Shown: one piece after another, positions 16,240-25,656 of the stretch
Layout: every line of letters starts with the position of its first letter
How positions within the stretch are numbered: position 1 is the first letter of the stretch
Source of the DNA: RHLJ01 sp965212165
GTDB lineage: Bacteria; Bacteroidota; Rhodothermia; Balneolales; Balneolaceae
Length of the DNA stretch: 64,000 bases
Direction of reading: 5' to 3'
NCBI GenBank assembly: GCA_965212165.1
Contig: OZ243096.1
Coordinates: 496,001-560,000 of the forward strand
Translations under genes and position numbers: made by a program
Notes under the pieces: generated by a model
Seen by the model: the letters and a program-made list of their open reading frames with translations, nothing else
Told to the model about the DNA's origin: nothing
Databases searched by the model: none

Positions 16240-18411
16240 TTATTTCCCTTTAGCTATATAGTACAATTGCATAATTCGTAGCTCATCATAACCAATCTGC
16301 TTGTTCAGGAAATCATATACTGGACGAAGCATCAAAGCAGTTTTTGCATCCATTGCCTTCATTACCAAGTCACGTTGTCTATCCGAAAGATTTGAGGCTT
16401 CTATCAAGCCTTCTAAGCGAAGATCATTTCCTTCATCTAAGAACTTTTTGAGATGAGTTAAAATTGTAACCTCTTTCACACCATGCTCTTCGGCTAATAT
16501 TTCAACAGAACGCCCTTCATTAAAAGCCTGCCCAACTTGTATATATTTCTCTGTTGAAACGGTCTTCTTAACTCGTTTTTGAAGCGATTTTTGGCGCTCC
16601 ATAATGTCGTGTTCAGCTGTAAAATTCTTTACAACCCCGACAAAAACATCACCAAATTTTTCTTTCTTAACGGTTCCAACCCCATACAAAGCTTCTAATG
16701 CATTTTTGTTTTGAGGAAAGTAATAAGCCATTTCGATAAGCGTAGTATCAGGGAAAATTGCATATGGGGGAACATCTTCGTCATCGGCTAATTCTTTCCG
16801 CTTAACTCGAAGTAGTTCAAATAATTCTTCGTTGTAGTTATTCTCAACATCACTAGATGTTCTTACAACAGTATCTCCATCAATTGCTGTACTTGATCGA
16901 TCTAGCGTACCAAATACATTTTCAGAACCACTCAGAACAACATGACCTCGTTCTTCCATGTTCAAGCTGCCATATTCTCCTTTACTAATATAGTTTTGGC
17001 GAAGAAGTAATCTTGAAAGTTGAACCCATTGGTCTTTAGACCACTCCAATCCAATTCCATACGTTGAAAGCTGATCATGTTGGTTTTCAAGTACTTTTTG
17101 GTTTTTTGAACCACGAAGTATATCAATGATATGACCGGCTCCAAATTGTTCGCCACATTTTACCATACACGACATAAACTTCTGAGATTGAAGTGTCATG
17201 TCTTCTACATCATCATCAACTGAAAGGCAGTTGTCACACATACCACATTCTTCATTTGGATATTCTTCGCCAAAATATCCCATCAATGGTTTTCTTCTGC
17301 AATCCAGTGATTCAAGGTATTTCACCAATTTATTCAGGTGATCTTCTGCAACCTGTTTTTCATTGCCTTCTTTCTGGTTAATGAAATATTTGATCTTCTG
17401 AGTATCTGCATAACCGAATAAAAGAATACAATCAGAACGAAGTCCATCTCGCCCAGCTCGACCTATTTGCTGATAATATGACTCAATATTCTGAGGCATA
17501 TCGTAGTGAACTACAAAACGAACATTCGGTTTGTTGATCCCCATTCCAAAGGCGATAGTTGCTACTATAATTCGTATATCATCCCTAATAAATTCTCTTT
17601 GATTAATAGCTCTATCTCTGGAATTCAAACCGGCGTGGTATGGTTTAACTGAGTAGCCTTCTCCTTCTAAGAGATAAGCAATTTCATCTACCTGACGCCT
17701 TGAAAAACAGTAAATAATACCAGATTGATTTTTACGTGTGTATAAAAAGTCTAATAACTGATTTTCAGGATCCTTCTTATCCGCAATTTTTAGAAATAAA
17801 TTATCACGATCAAAACTAGAAATAAATGCTTCTGAATCGGTAAGATTTAAGCTTTGCTTGATGTCTTCTTGAACGCGTGGTGTAGCTGTAGCAGTAAGGG
17901 CAATACAAACTGCTTCAGGAAAATCTTTTCGAACTTCAGCCATTTGTCGATATTCTGGCCTGAAATCATGTCCCCATTCTGAAATACAGTGTGCCTCATC
18001 AATGGTAAAGCAATCTAGAGTATGACCTTTTAAAAGGTCTCTAGTTTTTTCCATCATCAATGTTTCGGGTGCGAGATATAAAAGTTTTATCTCACCAGAC
18101 TGTACTCTCTTTACATTATAATCATATTCTTCTGGTCGTAAAGAACTGTTTAAATACACCGCGGGTATATCGTACTCTCGAAGCTGTTCAACTTGATCTT
18201 TCATCAAGGAAATAAGAGGGGAAACTACAATAGTCATTCCCTCAAAAATAAGCGCGGGTATTTGGTAAACTATGGATTTACCACCACCTGTTGGCATTAT
18301 TACTAGTGCATCTTTCTTGTTTAATATCTGTGTAATTGCCGCTTCTTGTTGAAGACGAAAATTATCATACCCAAATGTCTCTTTAAGAATACTCTTTGCT
18401 TGTTCGATCAT
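16240..18411 (-). CDS. recQ: ATP-dependent DNA helicase RecQ
   Basis: A 723-residue RecQ helicase. Walker A is MPTGGGKSIVYQ, the DEAH box is in DEAHCISEWGHDFRPEY, and motif VI is QQIGRAGRDG. The zinc-binding RQC region has Cys in LDCRRKPLMGYFGE and ECGMCDNC. An HRDC domain follows (about 530-600, FPDTTLIEMAYYFP), then a C-terminal helical tail with an HTH-like stretch (EEHGVKEVTILTHL). It unwinds DNA 3' to 5' in recombination and fork repair. Length and domain order are those of long bacterial RecQ. Confidence 0.96.
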   Translation of the reverse strand: MIEQAKSILKETFGYDNFRLQQEAAITQILNKKDALVIMPTGGGKSIVYQIPALIFEGMTIVVSPLISLMKDQVEQLREYDIPAVYLNSSLRPEEYDYNVKRVQSGEIKLLYLAPETLMMEKTRDLLKGHTLDCFTIDEAHCISEWGHDFRPEYRQMAEVRKDFPEAVCIALTATATPRVQEDIKQSLNLTDSEAFISSFDRDNLFLKIADKKDPENQLLDFLYTRKNQSGIIYCFSRRQVDEIAYLLEGEGYSVKPYHAGLNSRDRAINQREFIRDDIRIIVATIAFGMGINKPNVRFVVHYDMPQNIESYYQQIGRAGRDGLRSDCILLFGYADTQKIKYFINQKEGNEKQVAEDHLNKLVKYLESLDCRRKPLMGYFGEEYPNEECGMCDNCLSVDDDVEDMTLQSQKFMSCMVKCGEQFGAGHIIDILRGSKNQKVLENQHDQLSTYGIGLEWSKDQWVQLSRLLLRQNYISKGEYGSLNMEERGHVVLSGSENVFGTLDRSSTAIDGDTVVRTSSDVENNYNEELFELLRVKRKELADDEDVPPYAIFPDTTLIEMAYYFPQNKNALEALYGVGTVKKEKFGDVFVGVVKNFTAEHDIMERQKSLQKRVKKTVSTEKYIQVGQAFNEGRSVEILAEEHGVKEVTILTHLKKFLDEGNDLRLEGLIEASNLSDRQRDLVMKAMDAKTALMLRPVYDFLNKQIGYDELRIMQLYYIAKGK

Positions 18412-18641
18412 GTAGAATGTTAGACTGGAATCACTATTAACTTAGTATTTAAAATACCTAAGAAATAAGTAAAAAGTGAGGCTTTATTCCCTATCATTTG
18501 CAGAAGTATTTCTAATTTTGAACTTCCATTCGCTATAGATATACTCATTTAGGTTTTTGGAATGGGAAATTTAGTTCGACATACATATGCGGTGCTTTTT
18601 GCTTCTTAGCTAGTAATAATACAAGTATTAAATTAATTATT
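18412..18641. other. Divergent intergenic region
   Basis: 230 bases between recQ (minus strand) and the three-gene unknown operon (plus strand). It must hold both promoters. I see AT-rich stretches but no convincing repeat, hairpin or gene in it. Confidence 0.5.
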
Positions 18642-19877
18642 ATGTTTGGAATCAATGCTCTTGATATCGTTATAGGACTAATCTTTGTATACCTGCTTTT
18701 CAGTTTATTTGTGAGTATTGTAAATGAACTACTAAGTCAGATTTTTCAAATTCGTGCAAAAGAGCTAAAGTTCTCAATAGAACGAATGATCGGGCTTACT
18801 TTACGCAATGTTTTATATGAAAATTCTAGAATCAATAAAGTAAAATATCGATCTAGTATTTTCTACGGAACCCCACTTTGGGTACCATATCGTGCCTTAG
18901 TGAATTTGATTTCACCAAAAATTGAACTTGGTTCTAATAGCATTGAAAAAAAAATTACTAATCAAGCACTCCCATCTAAAATTTCAAGAGAGACTTTTAC
19001 TGAATCTATTATAGACATTCTAGGCGATGAAGAACTTCGAGCAGAACTTTTTGCCCAGGTACCTTTTCTTGAAAGAGAATTTGAAAAAACAAAGGGAGAT
19101 CTAGATTTATTAAAAAAAGAGATTGAAAATTGGTTTGATGAAGTTATGACTTATACCAGCGAATGGTATAAACAGAAACTGCGGATCATTTTAGTTACAC
19201 TAGGATTTATTACCGCTGTTTTATTTAATGCTGATACCTTCTCAATTGTTAAAAAACTATCTGACGACCCAGAGGCTCGTAGTGCTATTGCCTTACAAGC
19301 AGAACAATTTGTTGAGTCATATGAAAATATGGATGGAAAGATTGTACTTAAAGATAGTAGTACAGATACATTAGAACCCAACGAGACAGTTATATCAAGA
19401 GAATTAGCTGACATAAAAAGAAAGTATGTGTCTCAATATTCCGACTCTATTGAGTACCACTTACTTAACAGTACTTTTAAGGATTTAGAATCTGTCACAA
19501 ACCTGGGCACTAAAGACTCTTTAAAACAACAACTTGAATTTGCTATAGCTGATTCTGCCAATACTTTTGCACTAAAACTAATTAGAACAAAACACCCAAG
19601 TTTGGTAGCCATTGATTCTGTCTTTCAACAACTTTCTAACTTAAAACAACAAGAAATCACAATGGCTTCTTCAGTTCTAGGTCTTGGTTGGGATATTGAG
19701 ACTCATGGCAGCTATTGGAAGGCTGTTAAAAATCAAATTAAATGGTACTCTATTTTTGGCTGGCTAATTACAGCTTTGGCTATAAGTATGGGGGCACCCT
19801 TCTGGTTTGATTTACTCAAGAAAGTGGTCAACATCAAAGAAGAGCTAAAACCAAAGGAAAGCAAGAATGAAAAATAA
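18642..19877 (+). CDS. Unrecognised membrane protein with large soluble loops
   Basis: A 411-residue protein with three likely membrane helices (about 8-32, 181-200 and 375-397). Between helices 1 and 2 lies a charged domain of about 150 residues. Between helices 2 and 3 lies a mainly helical, probably coiled domain of about 170 residues. The C-terminus is short and charged (KEELKPKESKNEK). I recognise no enzyme motif. It begins an operon with a lipoprotein (11-base overlap) and a small cytosolic protein (4-base overlap). That tight coupling argues for one complex spanning the envelope. Confidence 0.75.
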   Translation: MFGINALDIVIGLIFVYLLFSLFVSIVNELLSQIFQIRAKELKFSIERMIGLTLRNVLYENSRINKVKYRSSIFYGTPLWVPYRALVNLISPKIELGSNSIEKKITNQALPSKISRETFTESIIDILGDEELRAELFAQVPFLEREFEKTKGDLDLLKKEIENWFDEVMTYTSEWYKQKLRIILVTLGFITAVLFNADTFSIVKKLSDDPEARSAIALQAEQFVESYENMDGKIVLKDSSTDTLEPNETVISRELADIKRKYVSQYSDSIEYHLLNSTFKDLESVTNLGTKDSLKQQLEFAIADSANTFALKLIRTKHPSLVAIDSVFQQLSNLKQQEITMASSVLGLGWDIETHGSYWKAVKNQIKWYSIFGWLITALAISMGAPFWFDLLKKVVNIKEELKPKESKNEK

Positions 19878-20376
19878 ACTACTAATTAATTCGAATATTA
19901 AGTCTCTATTTCTTGTCTTTTTAACTCTGCTTTATATCGGTGGTTGCAAGACCATTAAACTGGTTCCTGATTTTGATGCATCCATATCTGAGCAAATCAT
20001 GGATACAGCAAAGAAAGTTGATGCTCATTATATAACCATGATAGGAATGTTTAATAATTCAATAACAGCACTTCCTTATGAAGAGGTACATGAAGGTTAT
20101 GAAGAAATTGAAATTGAACTCAACTCTATTTTGCTCAAAAATAAAGTTCGGGAGTTGAATAATGAATCAATTCAAGTTAGTTCAACTGTACTAGAAACTT
20201 TTATTAAGTACAAAGAAAGACATAAATCTAAGGCTACTGGTCAGTCTAAAATAATGCTTGAAGATGATTGGGTTGTTATGAAAGACTTGATGTTTTTGCT
20301 TTCAGTTTCTGAAGATGCAAAACGCTATGCTTCTGAAAAAGAAAAACAAGAAAATAATGCAGGAGACGAAGAATGA
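19867..20376 (+). CDS. Small lipoprotein of unknown function
   Basis: A 169-residue lipoprotein with a hydrophobic signal (about 14-28) and lipobox YIGGC. The mature part is almost entirely helical and charged (KKVDAHYITMIGMFN, then long Glu/Lys-rich helices), suggesting a helical bundle that could contact the loop domain of the membrane protein encoded just before it. Its start lies inside the end of that gene and its stop overlaps the next start by 4 bases. No family is recognised. Confidence 0.75.
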   Translation: MKNKLLINSNIKSLFLVFLTLLYIGGCKTIKLVPDFDASISEQIMDTAKKVDAHYITMIGMFNNSITALPYEEVHEGYEEIEIELNSILLKNKVRELNNESIQVSSTVLETFIKYKERHKSKATGQSKIMLEDDWVVMKDLMFLLSVSEDAKRYASEKEKQENNAGDEE

Positions 20377-20699
20377 ATTTTGATATAAATGAAGTAATTG
20401 CCGACATCCTCAAAAAAGTGAAAGGAATTGCCGAAGATGATTGGGAAGACATCAGAAATGTGGTTTCAACGATCATGGAAAATAAAAAATCACGCTTTGA
20501 TCTTTATGCTAAACGAAGACTATCAGGCGATTACACCCAGGAAGATCTTGAGATGCGACTAGATGATGAAAAAGAGATTACAATTGCAGAATTGCACGTA
20601 ATCTCTATAATCAAAAAAGCGGAAGCTCAAAAAATAGCTAATGCAGCCATTGATATTGTAAATAAAGCAATAAAAACAGCTATTGACGCAGTAATTTAG
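20373..20699 (+). CDS. Small helical cytosolic protein of unknown function
   Basis: A 108-residue protein without a signal sequence or membrane helix. It is predicted to be mainly helical, with an acidic and basic middle (KRRLSGDYTQEDLEMRLDDE) and an Ala/Ile-rich C-terminal amphipathic helix (ANAAIDIVNKAIKTAIDAVI). It is the third gene of the coupled membrane-protein/lipoprotein operon and may be its cytosolic partner. Its stop is only 2 bases from the end of convergent carB, with no terminator between. Confidence 0.7.
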   Translation: MNFDINEVIADILKKVKGIAEDDWEDIRNVVSTIMENKKSRFDLYAKRRLSGDYTQEDLEMRLDDEKEITIAELHVISIIKKAEAQKIANAAIDIVNKAIKTAIDAVI

Positions 20700-20701
20700 A
20701 A

Positions 20702-23530
20702 TTACTTACTCAAATACAGGCTCTTAAATTCGAATGGTTTTCTGAAATGTTCATCATTGAAATCTTTGGCGAAGTAAATACTTTCACCTGTAGACTTCAT
20801 TTCAGGGCCTAGCTCTTTCTTTACACCGGGAAATTTATCGAATGGGAATACGGGTTCTTTGATAGCCCAACACGTCAATTTCGATTTCAGATCAAAGTCT
20901 TTGAGTTTTGCGCCAAGCATTACTTTTGTACCTATTGCCGCTTCTGGAATCTGATTAGCTTTTGCTAAAAATGGCACCGTACGTGTAGTTCTTGGATTGG
21001 CTTCTAATATATACACATTACCGTCTTTGACAGCATATTGCACATTTAAAAACCCTTTTATTTCCATCGCTGCTGCTATCTTTTCCTGATACATTGCAAT
21101 GGTATCTTGGATTTCCTGACTCAATGAATATGGTGGAAGTACAGCTGTTGAATCTCCCGAATGTACACCTGCAGGTTCGATATGTTGCATCATACCTGAG
21201 ATGTGAAGTTGATCACCATCATATACAGAATCTACATCTACTTCGATAGCATGCTCTAAGTACCTATCAATTAGAAAAGCATTTTCTGGATGGGATTTTA
21301 ATATGTTTGCTACATATCTACGAAGTTCTTCTTCTTTCACTGCAATACGCATTCCCTGACCACCAAGCACATAACTTGGGCGTATCAACACTGGGTATCC
21401 AATTCGATCCGCTATTTCAAGTGCACCATCAACATCAACTGCTGTTCCATATTCTGGAAATGGAATTTCAAGTCTAGTTAGTAAATCAGAAAACTCACCA
21501 CGGTCTTCAGCGAAATCTATCATCTCAAATGCTGTCCCAAAAATATTGATACCAGCTTCAACAAATCGCTTACCTAGTTTAAGTGCTGTTTGTCCACCCA
21601 CTTGAATGATAACTCCTTCAGGTTGCTCGTGATCAATTATATCTAAAACTCGTTCCCAATAAACAGGCTCAAAATAAAGTTTGTCTGCAAAATCGAAATC
21701 GGTAGAAACCGTTTCGGGATTACAGTTAATCATGATTGCTTCATATCCCATATCTTTTGCAGCTAGAACAGCATGTACACAAGAATAATCGAATTCAATT
21801 CCCTGACCAATTCGGTTAGGTCCGCTTCCAAGTATTACAACTTTTTTACGATCTGTAACCACACTTTCGTTCTCACCTTCATAAGCAGAATAGTAGTACG
21901 GCGTTTTCGCTGGAAACTCTGCAGCACAGGTATCAACTAATTTGAATGATGGCTTTAGGCCCATTTCAAGTCTTTTATCGCGAACCTGATTATCTGTAAT
22001 CTCTTCACCACTTCTACTTAATAACCATGCGATCTGAGTGTCTGAGAAACCTGCCTGTTTCATCTCAAACATCTCATCTTTTGAGATTTCGCTTAGTGTT
22101 GTTCCTTCTGTTCTATTTTCCAAAGAAACCATGTATCGGATTTGTTGCAAAAACCATGGATCAACTTTGGTGATATCTGCAATTTCTTCAACAGATGCTC
22201 CCAGTTTGAAGGCATTTCTAATTTGAAGCGAGCGATCCCAATATGGTTTCATTAATCGCTCACGAACTTGATTTCTTTCAATTTCTTCGTATCCATCGGC
22301 ACCTAATCCATCACGACCAACTTCCATGCTTTGCCAAGCTTTGTTCAAGGCTTCTGGGAAATTTCTACCGATACTCATCACTTCACCTACAGCTTTCATC
22401 TGAGTAGAAAGCTCTTCATCAACACCTGGGAATTTATCGAAATTAAACCTTGGCACTTTACATACTACATAATCAATGGATGGCTCAAAACATGCGGATG
22501 TATTTCCAGTAATTTGATTCTTTAGCTCATCTAAATTATATCCTACAGCTAATTTTGTTGCCACTTTTGCAATTGGATATCCTGTTGCTTTCGAGGCTAA
22601 TGCAGAAGAGCGACTTACTCTTGGGTTGATTTCAATAGCTACAAAACGATCACTTCCTGGTTCCATCGCAAACTGCACATTACATCCCCCAGCAAATGTT
22701 CCTATCGAACGCATCATTTTGATGGCTGCATTTCTAAGAATCTGAAGTTGCTTATCTGTCAATGTTTGCGTTGGTGCAACAGTTACAGAATCACCTGTAT
22801 GAACCCCCATTGGATCCATATTTTCGATAGAACATATAATTACAACATTGTCATTTGAATCACGAAGGAGTTCTAACTCATACTCTTTCCAACCAAAAAT
22901 ACATTCTTCAATCAAAACTGAGTGAACAGGACTCATTTCAAGTCCACGAAGTACCATTTTATCGAAATCTTCTTCTTTCCAAACAATTCCGCCACCGGCT
23001 CCACCCATGGTAAATGAAGGACGAATTACTATTGGAAGTCCGCCTAGTTCTTCTTTAATCTCTTTAGCATCAAGGAGTGATTCTGCTTGTCTGCTTTTAC
23101 ATTGCTCAATACCAATTTCTTCCATTTTATCTCGGAATAACTGCCGATCTTCAGTCAATTCAACTGCAGCAATATCTACTCCAATTATTTTGATTCCTTC
23201 CTCTTCCCAGAATCCCATTTTTTCCAAATCACGGCACAGGTTCAAACCTGTTTGCCCACCCATTGTAGGGAGAACTGCATCGGGTTTTTCTTTTGCCACA
23301 ATTTCCCGGATCGAGTCCGTTGTCATCGGAAGCATATATATAGCGTCAGCCATGATCGGATCCGTCATGATTGTAGCAGGGTTCGAATTGATGAGTACAA
23401 TTTCGTATCCCTCTTCCTGTAAAGATCTACAAGCTTGAGACCCTGAGTAATCAAATTCACAGGCTTGACCAATTACAATTGGGCCTGATCCGATAATAAG
23501 AATTTTGTGTATGTCGTTGCGTCTTGGCAT
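20702..23530 (-). CDS. carB: Carbamoyl-phosphate synthase large subunit, lacking the allosteric domain
   Basis: A 942-residue CarB that makes carbamoyl phosphate from bicarbonate, ammonia and two ATP for pyrimidines and arginine. Both synthetase halves are present, each with an ATP-grasp fold (GSGPIVIGQACEFDYSGSQA and GSGPNRIGQGIEFDYSCVHA) separated by the oligomerisation domain. The protein ends soon after FPFDKFPGVKKELGPEMKST, so the C-terminal MGS-like allosteric domain of about 130 residues found in E. coli (1073 residues) is missing. As I recall, short CarB is common in Bacteroidota; UMP or ornithine control of the enzyme would then be absent. It follows carA by 18 bases. Confidence 0.96.
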   Translation of the reverse strand: MPRRNDIHKILIIGSGPIVIGQACEFDYSGSQACRSLQEEGYEIVLINSNPATIMTDPIMADAIYMLPMTTDSIREIVAKEKPDAVLPTMGGQTGLNLCRDLEKMGFWEEEGIKIIGVDIAAVELTEDRQLFRDKMEEIGIEQCKSRQAESLLDAKEIKEELGGLPIVIRPSFTMGGAGGGIVWKEEDFDKMVLRGLEMSPVHSVLIEECIFGWKEYELELLRDSNDNVVIICSIENMDPMGVHTGDSVTVAPTQTLTDKQLQILRNAAIKMMRSIGTFAGGCNVQFAMEPGSDRFVAIEINPRVSRSSALASKATGYPIAKVATKLAVGYNLDELKNQITGNTSACFEPSIDYVVCKVPRFNFDKFPGVDEELSTQMKAVGEVMSIGRNFPEALNKAWQSMEVGRDGLGADGYEEIERNQVRERLMKPYWDRSLQIRNAFKLGASVEEIADITKVDPWFLQQIRYMVSLENRTEGTTLSEISKDEMFEMKQAGFSDTQIAWLLSRSGEEITDNQVRDKRLEMGLKPSFKLVDTCAAEFPAKTPYYYSAYEGENESVVTDRKKVVILGSGPNRIGQGIEFDYSCVHAVLAAKDMGYEAIMINCNPETVSTDFDFADKLYFEPVYWERVLDIIDHEQPEGVIIQVGGQTALKLGKRFVEAGINIFGTAFEMIDFAEDRGEFSDLLTRLEIPFPEYGTAVDVDGALEIADRIGYPVLIRPSYVLGGQGMRIAVKEEELRRYVANILKSHPENAFLIDRYLEHAIEVDVDSVYDGDQLHISGMMQHIEPAGVHSGDSTAVLPPYSLSQEIQDTIAMYQEKIAAAMEIKGFLNVQYAVKDGNVYILEANPRTTRTVPFLAKANQIPEAAIGTKVMLGAKLKDFDLKSKLTCWAIKEPVFPFDKFPGVKKELGPEMKSTGESIYFAKDFNDEHFRKPFEFKSLYLSK

Positions 23531-23548
23531 TAGTTCTCTATAAATCTA

Positions 23549-24670
23549 TTAAACAGTTACTGGCCTTTGGTCTTTCATCAAATCAATAAATTGATCGAAA
23601 AGGTACGCAGAGTCATGTGGCCCCGGAGATGCTTCTGGGTGATACTGAACCGAGAATCCAGGAAAATTTTTAAATCTTAATCCTTCAACTGTTTGGTCGT
23701 TTAGATTAATATGTGTGATTTCAGCAGTCTCAGCTTTCACACTACTTTCTTTAACTGCAAATCCATGATTTTGTGTTGAAATTTCAACAAGTCCAGATTC
23801 CAGATTTTTAACGGGATGATTTGCTCCACGATGACCTACAAACATTTTTTCAACTTCTATACCTTCACTCATCGCAATTAGTTGATGACCTAAGCAAATT
23901 CCAAATAACGGCTTACCAGTTGATTTTGCATAATTCACCACCTCAAGTGCGTATTCACCTGTTGGATTTGGATCGCCTGGGCCATTCGAAAAGAAAAACC
24001 CATCTGCTTCCCATTCCTTCACTTCTTCAACTGTTGTTTGAGCGGGAAATACTCGTAATGTGCACCCTCGTGCAGCTAAACTATTTATGATATTTTGCTT
24101 AATCCCATAATCGAAAGCAGCAACTCTAAACTCTGTTTCACCTACAGCTTCGTATGTTTGCGCTTCTGTACGAGTCACTTTTGAGGCAAGCTCAAGACCG
24201 TCCATATCTTCCCAATCTTTAGCCATTTGAATAAGTTTTTCTTCATCTAATTCTGTAGATGAAATAACTGCATTCATTACTCCTTTTTCTCTGATATGCC
24301 GTACTAATGCACGAGTGTCTACACCAGAAATTCCTACAATTTCGTTGTCTACAAGATACTCTTGTAAACTTCGATCAGCCATTGGATTACTGAACTCCCA
24401 TGAAAAAGCTCGAGTGATAATTCCTGCTACCATCACTTTTCGATGTTCATCATCTCGAGGCATGGTTCCATAATTCCCAATATGTGGATAGGTCATCATC
24501 ATCAATTGACCGAAATAACTTGGATCTGTAAAAATTTCCTGATACCCGGTCATGCTGGTATTAAAGCATAATTCGCCACCTGTAATACCTTCGTGGCCGA
24601 CCGCCCAGCCGTGTGCTATTGTTCCATCACTAAGTGCAAGGATGGCTTTTTTTCTTGGTTGAAGAGACAT
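23549..24670 (-). CDS. carA: Carbamoyl-phosphate synthase small subunit (glutaminase)
   Basis: A 373-residue CarA of normal length. The N-terminal domain has TGYQEIFTDPSYFGQ. The class I glutamine amidotransferase domain has the nucleophile Cys in FGICLGHQLIA and the His/Glu pair in SVQYHPEASPGP. It releases ammonia from glutamine and channels it to CarB, encoded 18 bases downstream. A leader with two intrinsic terminators lies directly upstream and suggests that the operon is regulated by attenuation. Confidence 0.96.
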   Translation of the reverse strand: MSLQPRKKAILALSDGTIAHGWAVGHEGITGGELCFNTSMTGYQEIFTDPSYFGQLMMMTYPHIGNYGTMPRDDEHRKVMVAGIITRAFSWEFSNPMADRSLQEYLVDNEIVGISGVDTRALVRHIREKGVMNAVISSTELDEEKLIQMAKDWEDMDGLELASKVTRTEAQTYEAVGETEFRVAAFDYGIKQNIINSLAARGCTLRVFPAQTTVEEVKEWEADGFFFSNGPGDPNPTGEYALEVVNYAKSTGKPLFGICLGHQLIAMSEGIEVEKMFVGHRGANHPVKNLESGLVEISTQNHGFAVKESSVKAETAEITHINLNDQTVEGLRFKNFPGFSVQYHPEASPGPHDSAYLFDQFIDLMKDQRPVTV

Positions 24671-24702
24671 GTTCAGATTATTGTTTGAGTGAGATGGATA
24701 TC

Positions 24703-24738
24703 AAAAAAAATCCGACTACGAATATCGCGCCGGATTTT
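24703..24738 (-). promoter_or_regulatory. Intrinsic terminator just before carA (possible attenuator)
   Basis: On the minus strand AAAATCCG (24738-24731) pairs with CGGATTTT (24714-24707) and runs into eight T at 24710-24703. It ends only 32 bases before the carA ATG. Almost no room is left for a separate promoter after it, so carA transcripts probably have to read through it. Confidence 0.65.
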
Positions 24739-24757
24739 AATAACATATGATTCAATT

Positions 24758-24810
24758 AAAAAAATCATCAGTTGGACATCCTTTTTAGGGGCTGACTAAC
24801 TAATGATTTT
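24758..24810 (-). promoter_or_regulatory. Second terminator-like hairpin in the carAB leader
   Basis: On the minus strand AAAATCATTAGTT pairs with AACTGATGATTTT (13 bp with one G-U pair) around a loop of about 24 bases, followed by seven T. The loop and 3' arm contain AAAAAGG then ATGTCCAACTGA, a three-codon reading frame with a possible ribosome site. It could end the upstream gene or act as the first of two attenuators. Confidence 0.6.
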
Positions 24811-24864
24811 GAACTATGCGTTGCGAAACGTTCGATTGTATCGAATCCTTTAATTGAAGTTTCA

Positions 24865-24895
24865 GAAAGATACACACTGAACATATTGGATTCAA
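24865..24895 (-). promoter_or_regulatory. Candidate carAB promoter
   Basis: On the minus strand TTG at 24895-24893 is followed after 20 bases by TATCTTTC (24872-24865), close to the Bacteroidota consensus TTTG-N19-TAnnTTTG. It would give a leader of roughly 190 bases holding both hairpins. Confidence 0.35.
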
Positions 24896-24969
24896 TTTAG
24901 AATCTGCTTTCTTTTCCACATTTAATACACATCTAGCGCTTTGGTTCCTAGATAATTAAATCTGAAGTA

Positions 24970-25437
24970 CTAGTTTATTCTTCCTTTACCTTTCATCCAG
25001 CCAGCCCAAACAGGTTTCCCATCATCATTTCGTAATATTAGAGTTTCCTCTTCCTTTTGAATCGTTTTGGCAATCAGTACTTCTTCACCTTCATAAGTAA
25101 TCATTGAGCCTACTATTTCTAAACTATCACCTTCAGTTAGTTCCATATCTTTATCATTAAAAAACCAAACTGGTCCTAAATGCACTTCGATTAACTTATC
25201 ATTACAGTTTGTTAGAAGATGGAGTCCAACGGTTATTTCTTTTTCGGGAACTGAATATTTTAACTCTTGAACTACTACTTGTACTGTTTGAATGGTTTGT
25301 GGATTAAACATTCGAATGTTTGGAGTGTCACTATTCGAATTCATCATCCTATTATTTTTATGACCTTGACCGCAAACTAATATGGGAATAATTAGTAAAG
25401 CGAAAATAATCCACCCAACTTTTGATTTTACAACCAT
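24970..25437 (-). CDS. Exported OB-fold-like protein (MamS/MamX-like domain)
   Basis: A 155-residue exported protein with a signal peptide (about 1-23). The mature C-terminal half has VHLGPVWFFNDKDMELTEGD, then SLEIVGSMI, LIAKTI and KPVWAGW. This pattern (LGPxW, GDxLEVxGS, LIAxxI, GxPxWxGW) is one I associate with small exported proteins related to the MamS/MamX domain. That assignment is moderate only, and no magnetosome genes are present. It is divergent from an outer-membrane protein gene and upstream of carA on the same strand. Confidence 0.65.
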   Translation of the reverse strand: MVVKSKVGWIIFALLIIPILVCGQGHKNNRMMNSNSDTPNIRMFNPQTIQTVQVVVQELKYSVPEKEITVGLHLLTNCNDKLIEVHLGPVWFFNDKDMELTEGDSLEIVGSMITYEGEEVLIAKTIQKEEETLILRNDDGKPVWAGWMKGKGRIN

Positions 25438-25600
25438 CTTAGCCTCTCTTTTAATTTAACTTTTCGGTTGATACTCTAACTAACTAAACTTTATGAAGGC
25501 TAAATGAAGTAGTTTTTTTAATAAATTTTCTTTGTTAATAGATAGTGCTAATAAGTGATCGTAATCAACATTATGATTTGTATTCAAAATAAAATATGTT

Positions 25601-25630
25601 TTTGCTATTGAATAAATTGGGGATATAAAT
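25601..25630 (+). promoter_or_regulatory. Candidate promoter of the outer-membrane protein gene
   Basis: TTTG (25601-25604), a 19-base spacer and TATAAAT (25624-25630) fit the Bacteroidota promoter shape TTTG-N19-TAnnTTTG. It lies 27 bases before the ATG. Confidence 0.4.
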
Positions 25631-25656
25631 AACACACACACTAAAATAGAGGTAAC

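Noticed and set aside
23007..23438. 143-codon plus-strand frame opposite carB
   Set aside because: It sits inside carB, whose reading is certain; the antisense translation has no recognisable features.
24970..25437. Magnetosome-related locus
   Set aside because: Only a single MamS/MamX-like domain protein is present, with no other mam gene. Related domains occur in non-magnetic bacteria.
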